The notes: generated from the sequence alone by a model not told the origin. A stretch of DNA of 64,000 nucleotides from Polynucleobacter sp. AP-Sving-400A-A2 (GCF_018688155.1 NZ_CP061312.1:868001-932000); one strand, 5' to 3'. Positions 8,492 to 18,175 are shown, counted from the first letter of the stretch. Made by a program: numbers and translations.

Positions 8492-9628
8492 ATGTTGAGC
8501 GCAGGTCTGTTGCGCAATTCGTTCAAAGGGGCAGCTTCGGCTGCTCCTTTTTTTCCGACATTGCTTGATCAGATGCCCAATGCTGTCGTGGTATTTGAGG
8601 CTGATAACCAACAATTGGTTTATGTGAATCCTGCAGCAGAGTCTGCGTTGGATCTTTCTCGTAAATCACTTGAGGGTCAATCTGTGCGTGAATTATTTGG
8701 ATCCAATGAAGCCCTCAATCACATGATTGAGGAGGTCAAGGCAGGGCACTTTTCTGCAAAACGACAGGAAATGATGTTGCATTCCTTGCCTGGTAGCATT
8801 CATCAAGAATCTATTCCTGCACATGTGGTGGTAGCCAGTCTTGAAGATCCAACACTCATCATGATGGAGTGGTTCCCAATTGACCAGCAGTTGCGTAGTG
8901 AGCGTGATGAGCGCGTAACACAGCAAGTTGAAGCAAATAAACAATTAATGCGTAACTTAGCGCATGAAATCAAAAATCCTCTAGGTGGTATTCGTGGTGC
9001 CGCCCAATTGCTCGAGTTCGAGCTGCCAGAAAAGGGCTTGCGCGAATATACCCAAGTCATTATTAAAGAATCTGATCGTCTACAGAACTTAGTTGATCGA
9101 CTGCTTGCGCCGCATCGCAAAGCGCATGCCATGGAGTCATTTAATGTTCACGAGGCGCTAGAGCGAGTTCGCAGTCTCGTATTGGCTGAGTTCCCTAAGG
9201 GGCTCAGAATCATTCGTAACTATGACACCAGTCTTCCTGATGTTTTGGGCGATCGTGAACAGTTAATTCAGGCTGTCTTAAATATTGCCCACAATGCAGC
9301 CCAAGCGCTTACTGAGGAAATTGCTCAAGGTACAGCCCAGATTGAATTGAAGACGAGGGTGGCTCGTTCGGTCACTATTTCAAAGCAACGCTACAAGATG
9401 GCAATGGATTTACATGTGATTGATAACGGACCTGGTATCCCAGAAGATATTCGTGAGCGCATTTTCTTTCCCTTGGTATCCGGTAGGGATGGTGGTAGTG
9501 GTCTTGGTCTCACCTTGGCACAAACTTTTGTGCAGCAGCATCAAGGTTTTATTGCTTGTAACAGCCGTCCTGGACGGACTGATTTCCAGATTCAAATTCC
9601 TTACCGTAGGCAGGAGAAAGTATTATGA
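8492..9628 (+). CDS. ntrB: Nitrogen regulation sensor kinase/phosphatase NtrB
   Basis: A 378 aa cytoplasmic histidine kinase (GlnL/NtrB) that phosphorylates or dephosphorylates NtrC in response to nitrogen status through PII. It has a PAS domain (residues about 25-135, LLDQMPNAVVVFEADNQQLV onward), a HisKA helix with His158 in NLAHEIKNP, and an ATPase domain with DNGPGIP and GGSGLGLTLA. It starts 12 bp after glnA; GAAGGAGAA makes the 8492 ATG the best start. The first 20 codons contain a perfect-looking intrinsic-terminator structure (8525-8554), so ntrBC may be expressed well below glnA. An ATG at 8573 would shorten the N-terminus but lacks a good ribosome binding site. Confidence 0.92.
   Translation: MLSAGLLRNSFKGAASAAPFFPTLLDQMPNAVVVFEADNQQLVYVNPAAESALDLSRKSLEGQSVRELFGSNEALNHMIEEVKAGHFSAKRQEMMLHSLPGSIHQESIPAHVVVASLEDPTLIMMEWFPIDQQLRSERDERVTQQVEANKQLMRNLAHEIKNPLGGIRGAAQLLEFELPEKGLREYTQVIIKESDRLQNLVDRLLAPHRKAHAMESFNVHEALERVRSLVLAEFPKGLRIIRNYDTSLPDVLGDREQLIQAVLNIAHNAAQALTEEIAQGTAQIELKTRVARSVTISKQRYKMAMDLHVIDNGPGIPEDIRERIFFPLVSGRDGGSGLGLTLAQTFVQQHQGFIACNSRPGRTDFQIQIPYRRQEKVL
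8525..8554 (+). terminator. Intrinsic-terminator structure inside the 5' end of ntrB
   Basis: A stem of AAGGGGCAGC against GCTGCTCCTT (one G-T wobble) closed by a TTCG tetraloop and followed by an unbroken T-tract to 8554. It lies 45 bp after the glnA stop but within the ntrB reading frame (codons 12-21). The likely role is to end most glnA transcripts while some readthrough expresses ntrBC. Confidence 0.75.
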
Positions 9629-11076
9629 AACCCGTTTGGATCGTGGATGATGATCAATCTATTCGTTGGGTCTTAGAAAAGGCGCTGTCTCGCGAAAATA
9701 TTCCCCATAAGAGTTTTTCCAATCCCAATGATGTGCTGGATGCGCTAGAAAAAGATGCTCCGCAAGTATTGATATCAGATATTCGTATGCCACGTGGCAA
9801 TGGTTTAGATCTTTTGCAGAATGTAAAAGAAACCCATCCATTGCTGCCGGTCATCATTATGACTGCTTATTCGGATTTAGATTCGGCAGTCTCATCTTTT
9901 CAAGGCGGCGCATTTGAATATCTTACTAAGCCATTCGATATTGATAAAGCGGTTGAGTTAATTCGTCGCGCTATGGAGCAAAGTGAGCGCAATCAATCTG
10001 GCAATAAAGAGATGAATGGTTGGAGACAAGATTCCACTGAAATGATTGGCCAAGCTCCGGCAGTGCAAGAGGTCTTTAGAGCGATCGGACGTCTAGCTCA
10101 GTCACACTCAACAGTATTAATTACAGGCGAGTCTGGTACTGGTAAAGAGTTGGTAGCGCAAGCGTTGCACAAGCATAGCCCCCGCGCGAAAGGCCCATTT
10201 CTCGCCTTTAGTACTGCAGCAGTTCCCAAGGATTTATTGGAGTCAGAGCTGTTTGGCCACGAGCGCGGCGCTTTTCCTGGAGCATTGACTTTACGTCGTG
10301 GTCGTTTTGAGCAGGCGGATGGCGGCACTTTATTCTTAGATGAGATTGGCGATATTCCATTCGACCTACAAACACGTTTGTTGCGCGCGCTAACGGATGG
10401 TCATTTTTATCGTGTTGGCGGTCAAGATCCGATTAAAGCAAACGTACGCATCATTGCATCGACTCACCAAAACTTAGAGGCTCGAGTAGCTGCAGGCGCT
10501 TTCCGAGAAGATTTATTGCACCGCTTAAATGTCATTCGTTTGCGCATGCCAGCATTACGTGAGCGTGCAGAGGATATTCCTGTTTTGGCACGGCATTTTA
10601 TGTTGACCTGTGCAAAGTCCTTAGGTGTTGAAGCTAAAAATCTTTCGGACGACGTTTTAAAAGAAATGAGCTCGATGCCATTTCCAGGCAATGTACGTCA
10701 ATTAGAAAATCTCTGTCACTGGCTGACGGTGATGACACCATCTAATGTCATTGGAGTTAGTGATTTGCCAGCTGATGTTTTGGCAGAAGCCGGTGAACAG
10801 CCGGTTCTATTACAGGGCGAGTCTAGCTCCAATGTACAGCTTGCATCTAGAACTAGCCCTGTTGACTGGGAAGGCGGTTTGGCGCGCCTTGCAGTCAAAA
10901 TGTTGCAGGATGGAGATTCCGAAGTGTATGACGTGTTGTGCTCTAAATTTGAAAAAGCGGTACTGCAAGCTGCACTAGAGGTAACTCGTGGCAGACGTGT
11001 AGAGGCAGCTCAACGACTGGGCATCGGTCGTAATACCATTACCCGGAAATTGCAGGAGCTAGGAATTAATGACTGA
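9625..11076 (+). CDS. ntrC: Nitrogen regulation response regulator NtrC (sigma-54 activator)
   Basis: A 483 aa enhancer-binding protein (GlnG/NtrC). The receiver domain has Asp52 (LISDIRMPRG) and Lys102; the AAA+ domain has Walker A GESGTGKE at 168-175 and Walker B GGTLFLDEIGD near 234-244; the Fis-type C-terminal helix-turn-helix ends RLGIGRNTITRKLQELG. The sigma-54-contacting loop reads GAFPGA (215-220) where the family has GAFTGA: Pro218 is encoded by CCT at 10276-10278. Otherwise the domain is intact. The start overlaps the ntrB stop (ATGA) after a GGAGAA ribosome binding site, and the end overlaps xthA by 8 bp. Confidence 0.93.
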   Translation: MKPVWIVDDDQSIRWVLEKALSRENIPHKSFSNPNDVLDALEKDAPQVLISDIRMPRGNGLDLLQNVKETHPLLPVIIMTAYSDLDSAVSSFQGGAFEYLTKPFDIDKAVELIRRAMEQSERNQSGNKEMNGWRQDSTEMIGQAPAVQEVFRAIGRLAQSHSTVLITGESGTGKELVAQALHKHSPRAKGPFLAFSTAAVPKDLLESELFGHERGAFPGALTLRRGRFEQADGGTLFLDEIGDIPFDLQTRLLRALTDGHFYRVGGQDPIKANVRIIASTHQNLEARVAAGAFREDLLHRLNVIRLRMPALRERAEDIPVLARHFMLTCAKSLGVEAKNLSDDVLKEMSSMPFPGNVRQLENLCHWLTVMTPSNVIGVSDLPADVLAEAGEQPVLLQGESSSNVQLASRTSPVDWEGGLARLAVKMLQDGDSEVYDVLCSKFEKAVLQAALEVTRGRRVEAAQRLGIGRNTITRKLQELGIND

Positions 11077-11914
11077 TTCAATCAGAATAGCTGCCTGGAA
11101 TGTGAACTCTCTAAAGGTGCGTTTACCGCAGGTGCTTAAGTGGTTGCAGGATCAAGAGCGGGCAAAAACACCTATTGATGCACTCTGTCTTCAGGAGCTT
11201 AAGCTGACTGATGATAAGTACCCGCATCAAGAGCTTGAAGAGGCGGGATATATCAGTATTGCTGCTGGGCAAAAAACTTATAACGGTGTGGCGATTATTG
11301 TTCGTAAAGCTGCCTTAGCGCCTATTGCTTCCGATCATGACACTACTTTTCTAAAGCCAGTCAGAAATATTCCAGAAAATGTAGATGAGCAACAACGTAT
11401 CTTAGCGGCTACAGTATGCTTCAAGGGAATGCAGCCTATTCGCCTAGTATCAGCATACTTCCCTAATGGGCAGTCGCCCGATAGTGACAAGTTTATTTAC
11501 AAACTAGGCTGGCTTAAGGCGCTAGAAAATTGGTTAAAAGAAGAACTAACTCAGAATAGTCGCTTAGCCCTTTTAGGTGACTTCAACATTGCACCAAGTG
11601 ACATCGACGTACACGACCCCTCAAAATGGATCGGGCAAAATCTAGTTTCTCCAGAAGAACGTAAAGCTTTCCAGCAACTACTGGAATTAGGCTTGACAGA
11701 TTCTTTTCGCATGTTTGAGCAGGCGCCAAAATCTTTCAGCTGGTGGGATTACCGCATGATGGGCTTCCGAAGAAACGCTGGTATGCGTATCGACCACATT
11801 CTTCTGAGTGATGCACTAAAAGAAAAGTGCAAGTCCAGCATCATCGATAAAGAGCCGCGAACTTGGGAGCAACCTTCGGATCATGCCCCCGTCATTGCAG
11901 AAATTAAAGCTTAA
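11069..11914 (+). CDS. xthA: Exodeoxyribonuclease III / AP endonuclease
   Basis: A 281 aa metal-dependent DNA-repair nuclease that cuts at abasic sites and removes 3' blocking groups. It shows RIAAWNVNSLKVRLP at the N-terminus, LCLQELKL with metal ligand Glu43, LLGDFNIAPSDIDV with the catalytic Asp/Asn, and a C-terminal SDHAPV (270-275) bearing the catalytic His. The start lies within the end of ntrC (8 bp overlap), so translation may be coupled, although the function is unrelated to nitrogen control. It converges with the oligopeptidase gene, whose stop lies 17 bp away. Confidence 0.94.
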   Translation: MTDSIRIAAWNVNSLKVRLPQVLKWLQDQERAKTPIDALCLQELKLTDDKYPHQELEEAGYISIAAGQKTYNGVAIIVRKAALAPIASDHDTTFLKPVRNIPENVDEQQRILAATVCFKGMQPIRLVSAYFPNGQSPDSDKFIYKLGWLKALENWLKEELTQNSRLALLGDFNIAPSDIDVHDPSKWIGQNLVSPEERKAFQQLLELGLTDSFRMFEQAPKSFSWWDYRMMGFRRNAGMRIDHILLSDALKEKCKSSIIDKEPRTWEQPSDHAPVIAEIKA

Positions 11915-11931
11915 ATCATTACCCTGCAAAG

Positions 11932-14070
11932 CTACTGAGTCACTAAGCCGCCGTGACGAAGTAAGGCATCGATACTGGGCTCGCGGCCTCTGAATGCCTT
12001 AAATGACTCGGCAGCGGGGCGGCTACCACCCACCTCCAGAATTTCTTGGCGATAGCGAATACCCGTTTTTTCATCAAGGACGCTACCGGTCAGTTTGGCA
12101 GCTTCTTCAAAAGCGGAATAGACATCGGCTGAGAGTACTTCCGCCCATTTATAGCTGTAATAACCAGCAGCATAGCCACCAGCGAAAATATGGCTGAAGG
12201 TATTTATCCAGCGAGAGATGGATGCCTGCGGTATGACATTGAATTGATCTGAAATGCTTCTAGACAGATCGAGCACAGCCTGCCCATGTGCACTCATGGG
12301 ATCAAAGCTAGCATGAAGGCGCCAATCAGTGAGTGACATCACAACCTGCCGCAAAGTCATATAGCCATTTTGAAAATTTTTGGCAGCCAGTATTTTTTCA
12401 AATAATTCACGAGGCAGCGGTTTTCCAGTTTCAGCATGCGCTGTCATTTTTTCTAAGACCTCCCATTCCCAGCAGAAGTTTTCCATGAACTGGCTTGGCA
12501 GCTCTACGGCATCCCATTCAACACCATTGATACCGGACACGCCTAAGGCACTGACTTGGGTTAAGAGGTGATGTAGACCATGACCGCTCTCGTGAAAGAG
12601 TGTGATCACATCATCATGAGTGATTGTCGGTTGGCGCAATACACCATTGACTTTGACAGGAGGTGCAAAGTTACAGACCAGATACGCTACTGGAATCTGG
12701 ATTTCCCCACTAGGTAATTCACGGCGACCGCGCGCATCATCCATCCATGCTCCGCCACGTTTACCTGATCTCGCATAGGGGTCTAAGTAAAAATAGGCCA
12801 CTATATTATTTGCAGTATTTTTGACTGAGAAGGATTGGACATCTGGATGCCAAGTTGGCAGATTAACCTTTTCAATCTTCACCCCAAACAAAGTTTGAAT
12901 GACGCCAAATAGGCCCTCCAATACCTTAGGTAAAGGGAAGTATTGTTTCAACTCATTTTCAGAAAAAGAATAGCGCTCTTGTTTTAATCTCTCGGAAGCA
13001 TAGGCAACATCCCAAGGCTCTAACCCATTGGCAATAGAGAGTTCAGTCCCGGCAAAGTCAGAAAGTTCTTGCCAATCCTTTAATGCAAAAGGTTTTGCTT
13101 TTTCAGCAAAATTCGTTAAGAAGGTATCGACTTCCTCAACGGTGCTTGCCATTTTAGGTGCCAAACTCAGAGCGGCATAGTTTTTGAATCCCAACATGCG
13201 CGCTTCTTCATCGCGAAGCTTTAATTGCTCAAGCATGTTTTGCGTATTATCCCAATCAAGTTTGCCTTGAGAGTATTGCGGGGCTAATTCAGAAGCTCGA
13301 GTGACATAGGCCTCATACATTTGGCGACGTAGTGCCCTGTTCTCAGAGTACTGCATTACTGGGTAATAGGAAGGGAAATGCAATGAAAATGCCCAACCTT
13401 GAAGATTCTTTTGTTGGGCAAGATCGGCTGCAGCAGCAATAGCATCTTCAGGTAAGCCAGCCAAATCGGCATTATCAGTTATGAGATGAATAAATCCATC
13501 AGTGGCATCTAAAACATGATCAGAGAAGGCCTTGCCTAATAATGCTTGCTCATCTTGAATCGCAGCAAAACGGGGCTTATCGGCATCACTCAGCTCTGCG
13601 CCACCAAGGCGGAAGTCTCTTAATGAGTTTTTAATCACTTTTTTCTGTGCAGAATTAAGTTTCAAAAAGTCACTATCTTGACTCAGGACTTTAAACTTTT
13701 CATATAGCGCAAGATTTTGTCCCAAGCTTGAAAAGAAGGCGGTTACCTTAGGCATCATCTCGCCATAAGCAGCTCGTAGCTCCGGCGTATCTCCGACGCT
13801 ATTTAAGTGAGAAACAACACCCCATGACCGACTTAGGGATTCAGTTGCGTCCTCAAGGGGTTCGAGCAAATCATTCCAGTTTGCAGGGGTGCTTGGGTCC
13901 ACCGCATGATCAACTGCAGATTGCGCCCGCTGCAAAAGGAAATCGATTGCCGGTGCAATGTCGGATGGCTTTACCTCAGGGTAGGCACAAATACCTCTTC
14001 CGAATGCAATTAGTGGATTTTTTTGAAGTTCGGCAGAAGGCTTTGATGTGATTGATGTAGTCATCCCCAT
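11932..14070 (-). CDS. prlC: Oligopeptidase A, M3 family
   Basis: A 712 aa cytoplasmic zinc metallopeptidase that degrades short peptides, including cleaved signal peptides. The active site HESGH lies at about residue 493 (LFHESGHGLHHLL), followed by the downstream Glu-containing NGVEWDAVELPSQFMENF region of M3 peptidases. The length is typical. ATGs at 14070 and 14064 both fit; neither has a clear Shine-Dalgarno. It lies downstream of folD on the same strand with a weak terminator between. Confidence 0.94.
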   Translation of the reverse strand: MGMTTSITSKPSAELQKNPLIAFGRGICAYPEVKPSDIAPAIDFLLQRAQSAVDHAVDPSTPANWNDLLEPLEDATESLSRSWGVVSHLNSVGDTPELRAAYGEMMPKVTAFFSSLGQNLALYEKFKVLSQDSDFLKLNSAQKKVIKNSLRDFRLGGAELSDADKPRFAAIQDEQALLGKAFSDHVLDATDGFIHLITDNADLAGLPEDAIAAAADLAQQKNLQGWAFSLHFPSYYPVMQYSENRALRRQMYEAYVTRASELAPQYSQGKLDWDNTQNMLEQLKLRDEEARMLGFKNYAALSLAPKMASTVEEVDTFLTNFAEKAKPFALKDWQELSDFAGTELSIANGLEPWDVAYASERLKQERYSFSENELKQYFPLPKVLEGLFGVIQTLFGVKIEKVNLPTWHPDVQSFSVKNTANNIVAYFYLDPYARSGKRGGAWMDDARGRRELPSGEIQIPVAYLVCNFAPPVKVNGVLRQPTITHDDVITLFHESGHGLHHLLTQVSALGVSGINGVEWDAVELPSQFMENFCWEWEVLEKMTAHAETGKPLPRELFEKILAAKNFQNGYMTLRQVVMSLTDWRLHASFDPMSAHGQAVLDLSRSISDQFNVIPQASISRWINTFSHIFAGGYAAGYYSYKWAEVLSADVYSAFEEAAKLTGSVLDEKTGIRYRQEILEVGGSRPAAESFKAFRGREPSIDALLRHGGLVTQ

Positions 14071-14109
14071 AGCTTAATGGACGACAGGAACTTTTGCTAA
14101 TCAGATCCT

Positions 14110-14131
14110 AAAAAAGGCCTCAAGCGAAGGC
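14110..14131 (-). terminator. Probable intrinsic terminator of folD
   Basis: Read on the minus strand, GCCTT and GAGGC pair around a short loop in GCCTTCGCTTGAGGC, followed by CTTTTTT. The stem is only about five pairs (one T-G), so it is a modest terminator, but its position just after the folD stop and before prlC fits. Confidence 0.5.
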
Positions 14132-14136
14132 GCCTA

Positions 14137-14994
14137 TTAAGACGGCTTGGCCGCCTTTTCTGCTGCCTCTAGGGTATTCATCAGAAGCATGGTGATAGTC
14201 ATGGGGCCTACGCCACCTGGCACGGGTGTGATCCAACCAGCAACATATTGAACGGCATCAAAATCTACGTCGCCACAGAGTTTGCCATCGGGCATGCGAT
14301 TAATTCCCACGTCAATGACTACGGCACCATGTTTGACCATATCACCGGTAATCATTTTCGGCTTGCCAGTTGCCACTACCAAAATATCGGCATCTTTAGT
14401 GTGATGCGCTAAGTCACGAGTCTTGCTGTTGCAAATAGTGACGGTTGCGCCTGCTTGTAGCAAGAGCATAGCCATGGGTTTGCCAACAATATTAGAAGCG
14501 CCCACGATCACCGCACGCGCACCACGGATGGGGTATTCAATGCTCTCCAGGATTTTCATGCAGCCATAAGGAGTGCAGGGCTTGAATTCAGGCTGGCCTA
14601 CCATGAGGGCGCCAGCATTGGCTACGTGAAAGCCATCCACATCTTTTGCTGGTGCGATTGCCTCCAGTACGCGCTCAGCTGCAATGTGCTCGGGAAGCGG
14701 TAGTTGGACCAAGATCCCGTGGATCGCTGGATCAGCATTGAGAGTGGCAATACGAGCAAGTAATTCTTCTTCGCCTAACTCTACGGAGTAGCGCTCAAGC
14801 ACGGAGTGGAAACCAACGTCTTCACAGGCTTTTACTTTGTTTCTGACATAAACCTGACTAGCAGGATTTTCGCCAACAACGATGACAGCTAAACCTGGTC
14901 TAACACCCTTGGCTGTAACGATTGCTCCACGTGCAGCAATTTCAGTACGTAATTTTTTTGATAGCGCAACGCCATCGAGTAACTGTGCAGGCAT
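14137..14994 (-). CDS. folD: Bifunctional methylenetetrahydrofolate dehydrogenase/cyclohydrolase
   Basis: A 285 aa cytoplasmic enzyme that interconverts 5,10-methylene-THF and 10-formyl-THF, using NADP, for purine and formyl-Met-tRNA synthesis. [13 protein letters not shown] contains the catalytic Lys region, VQLPLPEHI the conserved folate-site stretch, and [15 protein letters not shown] the dinucleotide-binding loop; the C-terminal [15 protein letters not shown] is diagnostic. It lies 6 bp after the response-regulator stop on the same strand, so it may be co-transcribed with the two-component pair. Confidence 0.96.
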   Translation of the reverse strand: MPAQLLDGVALSKKLRTEIAARGAIVTAKGVRPGLAVIVVGENPASQVYVRNKVKACEDVGFHSVLERYSVELGEEELLARIATLNADPAIHGILVQLPLPEHIAAERVLEAIAPAKDVDGFHVANAGALMVGQPEFKPCTPYGCMKILESIEYPIRGARAVIVGASNIVGKPMAMLLLQAGATVTICNSKTRDLAHHTKDADILVVATGKPKMITGDMVKHGAVVIDVGINRMPDGKLCGDVDFDAVQYVAGWITPVPGGVGPMTITMLLMNTLEAAEKAAKPS

Positions 14995-15000
14995 AAAAAA

Positions 15001-15681
15001 TTAATTCGGCTGTGGATCAGAAAGGGCAAGACGTAGAAGATCTGCAACGGTATTCACATTGAGCTTTTCCATAATATTCGCGCGATGAGCCTCTACAGTT
15101 TTGATTGAGATACTCAAATCATCTGCGATTTGTTTGTTTAAGCGACCGGCTACGATGCGCTCGAGTACTTGGCGTTCACGCCCAGTGAGTTTGCTCAAGA
15201 GGCTTTGGGTGACCTTACGCTGACTTGCTTGTGAGTAATCAACTCGCGCTTTTCCAAGCATACGATCTACTAAGCCACAGAGATCGTTTTCTTTAAACGG
15301 TTTTTCGATAAAGTCCACCGCACCACGCTTCATAGTCGAAACTGCCATCGAAACATCCCCGTGACCAGTAATAAAAGCAACTGGCATGGGTAGGTTTTCA
15401 CTAATGAGGCGCTCTTGTAATTCTAGGCCAGACATGCCGGACATGCGGACATCCAGAATGGCGCAGGAGATGGTTGTCTTGTCAGTACTTTGAAGTGACT
15501 GCAAAAAACGCTCAGCACTTGCATGGCAGCGAACAACATAACCATTGCTTTCGAGTAGCCAGGTAAGGGAGTCGCGAACTGCCTCATCGTCATCTACAAC
15601 ATAAACTACTTCAGCTTGATTGGGTTTGGTGGCAGCACTGATATTCATATTAGCTTTCGCAGATAAATCTAAAAAATACAT
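15001..15681 (-). CDS. FixJ/LuxR-type response regulator
   Basis: A 226 aa two-component regulator from the ATG at 15681. The receiver domain carries VVDDDEAVRDSL, the phospho-acceptor Asp near residue 77 (AILDVRMSGMSG) and FIEKPFKE with the conserved Lys. The output domain is a LuxR/GerE helix-turn-helix (LTGRERQVLERIVAGRLNKQ to VEAHRANIMEKL). It starts 4 bp after the kinase stop, with GAGGA near the kinase end as ribosome binding site; a TTG at 15684 or the internal ATG at MNISAATKP are alternative starts. The target genes are not known. The inverted repeat in front of aceE is a candidate site (inference). Confidence 0.9.
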   Translation of the reverse strand: MYFLDLSAKANMNISAATKPNQAEVVYVVDDDEAVRDSLTWLLESNGYVVRCHASAERFLQSLQSTDKTTISCAILDVRMSGMSGLELQERLISENLPMPVAFITGHGDVSMAVSTMKRGAVDFIEKPFKENDLCGLVDRMLGKARVDYSQASQRKVTQSLLSKLTGRERQVLERIVAGRLNKQIADDLSISIKTVEAHRANIMEKLNVNTVADLLRLALSDPQPN

Positions 15682-15685
15682 CAAA

Positions 15686-18175
15686 TTAAATACTATCCTC
15701 AGAGCCAGGAGACTCTAAAGGTAATAATATTGTAAAGGTGCAGCCTGACAGCTTTGTATGTTCGGCATCCATCAGATTAGTTGCCCAAAGGCGACCCTGA
15801 TGGGACTCAATAACGGATCTACAGATATTCAGACCCATGCCCATTCCATCACTTTTGGTGCTGAAAAAGGGCTCAAACATGCGTTCAATCACGGATTCAG
15901 CGATCCCGGAGCCTGTATCCTTCACCTGGATGCGCAACATAGTGGGGAAGGTGCTGGTATCTAGATCCGCTGAAATCCGCACAGGAGGAGCCGACCAGCG
16001 TGAGGAAAGGGGGTAAACCTCTCTCAAGCTATCTAATGAATTTTTGAGAAGATTGACCAAGACTTGCAGAATTAAGACTGGATCTAAGTCGACCGCAGGA
16101 AGATTTTCAGCAATTTCAGTGCTGATACTTAAGCGATGGCGGTGGGCTTCAATTTCTACTAATCCAACGGCATCGTGAATGATTTCAGCAATGTCGCAAG
16201 ACTTTCTTTGGGGTTCACTTCGTTTTACAAAGCCCTTAATACGCTGAATGATCGTACCAGCGCGATGAGCCTGATCAGATGCCTTCTCTAGCGCCGGAAG
16301 AATATCTTTTTGCAAGGCAGGGTCAAGTTGACCCTGTAAGCGCTTTGCTACACCCATGCAATAGTTTGAAATTGCAGCCAGCGGTTGGTTTAATTCATGG
16401 GCTAAGGAAGAGGCCATTTCGCCCATGGTTGTTAAGCGGCTAGTAAATTGCATCCGCTCTTCTTGTTGTCGAGCCAAGTCATCAGCTTCGACGCGAGGCG
16501 TAATATCCGTGGCAATTAATAATTGTGCCAAGTGACCATCTACCCATGGGACATTCCGTCTGCGAACTTCATACCATTTTGAGATTCCCGTTACCTCATC
16601 AAGTAATTGAATTTCTTCTGACTCAGTTTCTTGGTAAGGCGGCTGGACTGAAATGCCTTCGGACGTCTTATCGCTACCAGCTAATTCAAAGTGACCCTTG
16701 GCAGTATTACCAAAGCGTTCACGATAGAAGCGATTTGTAAATAATAGTTCGCCGTTCTCATTTGATACTACTGAAACGGCAGCATCAAGCCCTTCTAATA
16801 CCGCAACAAATCGCTCTTGTGAAGCTGCTAATTCTTCTCGAATTTTCTTGGGTTCGGAGATATCAATTAATGAAGTTACCCAACCAGTTTGCTGACCCTT
16901 CTCGTTTACGAGGGGTGCAATAAATGTGCGCGTCTGAATGACTGCTCCATTTCTGTGGAGAATCGAGCCCTCAATCCCAATAGTCCTTTCTTCACTCATC
17001 GCTATTTTGAGAGCCTTATTCATTTTGTCAGTCAGCTCATTTTTCTGGCCTTCAGGCCAGAAGGCAAAAGGGGGGCTCAGTCCGATGAGTTCTTCTGCAG
17101 ACCACCCAGTCATCTCACAAAAAGCTGGATTCACATAAGTAATCACTCTATTCATGTCGTGCGCACGAATTCCCACGGGAGTGGAATTCTCCATCGCACG
17201 ACGGAAATTAGTTTCCGCTCGAAGATTTGCTTCAGCCTCTTGCCTAACTTGCATCTGTTTGAGAACGGACCATAAGCTCCAGATCACAAATGCACTCAAA
17301 CCCAGCACGACGCCTATTAACATCCTAAAAGTTAAATTCGTTGCTGGCGGGTAGGTGTCAATGCGTAGACTTAGGTTTGGGCTGAGAACTCCAATATCCA
17401 AACTGGTTTGATTGCTAAATGCACGCTTTGGCGTATTTTTATCGAATGAGATTGCTAGGACTCTGTCATCGTCCGTAATTAATGTGAAGCGGTACTGACC
17501 CTTGAGCTCGCCAGGAATCATTTCTAGCAAGCCTTGTGTGGTGTATAGAACAGCCACCATGCCATTAATTTCATTACCAGAAATCTGGGGAACTGTTTGC
17601 CAAAATACGTTACGAATCTCTTTTGAGATGACTTCGTCGCTGGGGACTTCAAGCGTCATGAACTGACTAAAAGCAGGTCTGCTTGTTGCTGAACTGAGCT
17701 CAAGTGTTTTTCTTAAGCCTTGATTGATAGTCTCAGCGTTTACGTTCTTATTGAACCATTCTGTTCTTAAGTTATCTAGTGGAATTCTCCACTGTCGTTG
17801 ACCTGCTTTATCAATCCAAACTATTTGTGCAATTTCATGATTACTTTGTAATAAATTTTCAGCTTGAATAAAGAAGTTTTCTTTTGACTTAGGTGATTCG
17901 CCACCACTTACATAATCACGTCCAAGAGACTGAAGTACATCGGTATTGTTAGAAAAACGTAATTGGATTCGTTGCTTAGCAAAAGAAAGCTCTCTAAATA
18001 GGGCAGCTTCTTGCTGACTTTTTTCTTGCAACTGCAAGGTACCCATAATGATGCCCATCACTACAGTAAATAGGACGATGGCTATTAGGGGGGTAAAGAC
18101 AAGCTTGAATCCCCGTATTCGGCGGAGCCATTTCACGGGCGAGAGCTGCCAGAAAGACAGTGCTATTTTTTTCAT
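15686..18175 (-). CDS. Membrane PAS-domain sensor histidine kinase
   Basis: An 829 aa inner-membrane kinase. A first transmembrane helix (about 24-46) and a second (about 284-304) bracket a periplasmic sensor domain of some 235 residues, consistent with a Cache-like fold though I cannot assign it. Two PAS domains follow (about 325-445 and 450-565). The HisKA box SSLAHELNQPLAAIS has His593, as in FixL/DctS-type kinases, and the ATPase domain has DTGSGIAESV and GMGMGLNICRS. No haem or other ligand motif is evident. It pairs with the FixJ-type regulator downstream and is divergent from aceE. The signal is unknown; a carboxylate-like ligand is plausible from relatives. Confidence 0.9.
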   Translation of the reverse strand: MKKIALSFWQLSPVKWLRRIRGFKLVFTPLIAIVLFTVVMGIIMGTLQLQEKSQQEAALFRELSFAKQRIQLRFSNNTDVLQSLGRDYVSGGESPKSKENFFIQAENLLQSNHEIAQIVWIDKAGQRQWRIPLDNLRTEWFNKNVNAETINQGLRKTLELSSATSRPAFSQFMTLEVPSDEVISKEIRNVFWQTVPQISGNEINGMVAVLYTTQGLLEMIPGELKGQYRFTLITDDDRVLAISFDKNTPKRAFSNQTSLDIGVLSPNLSLRIDTYPPATNLTFRMLIGVVLGLSAFVIWSLWSVLKQMQVRQEAEANLRAETNFRRAMENSTPVGIRAHDMNRVITYVNPAFCEMTGWSAEELIGLSPPFAFWPEGQKNELTDKMNKALKIAMSEERTIGIEGSILHRNGAVIQTRTFIAPLVNEKGQQTGWVTSLIDISEPKKIREELAASQERFVAVLEGLDAAVSVVSNENGELLFTNRFYRERFGNTAKGHFELAGSDKTSEGISVQPPYQETESEEIQLLDEVTGISKWYEVRRRNVPWVDGHLAQLLIATDITPRVEADDLARQQEERMQFTSRLTTMGEMASSLAHELNQPLAAISNYCMGVAKRLQGQLDPALQKDILPALEKASDQAHRAGTIIQRIKGFVKRSEPQRKSCDIAEIIHDAVGLVEIEAHRHRLSISTEIAENLPAVDLDPVLILQVLVNLLKNSLDSLREVYPLSSRWSAPPVRISADLDTSTFPTMLRIQVKDTGSGIAESVIERMFEPFFSTKSDGMGMGLNICRSVIESHQGRLWATNLMDAEHTKLSGCTFTILLPLESPGSEDSI

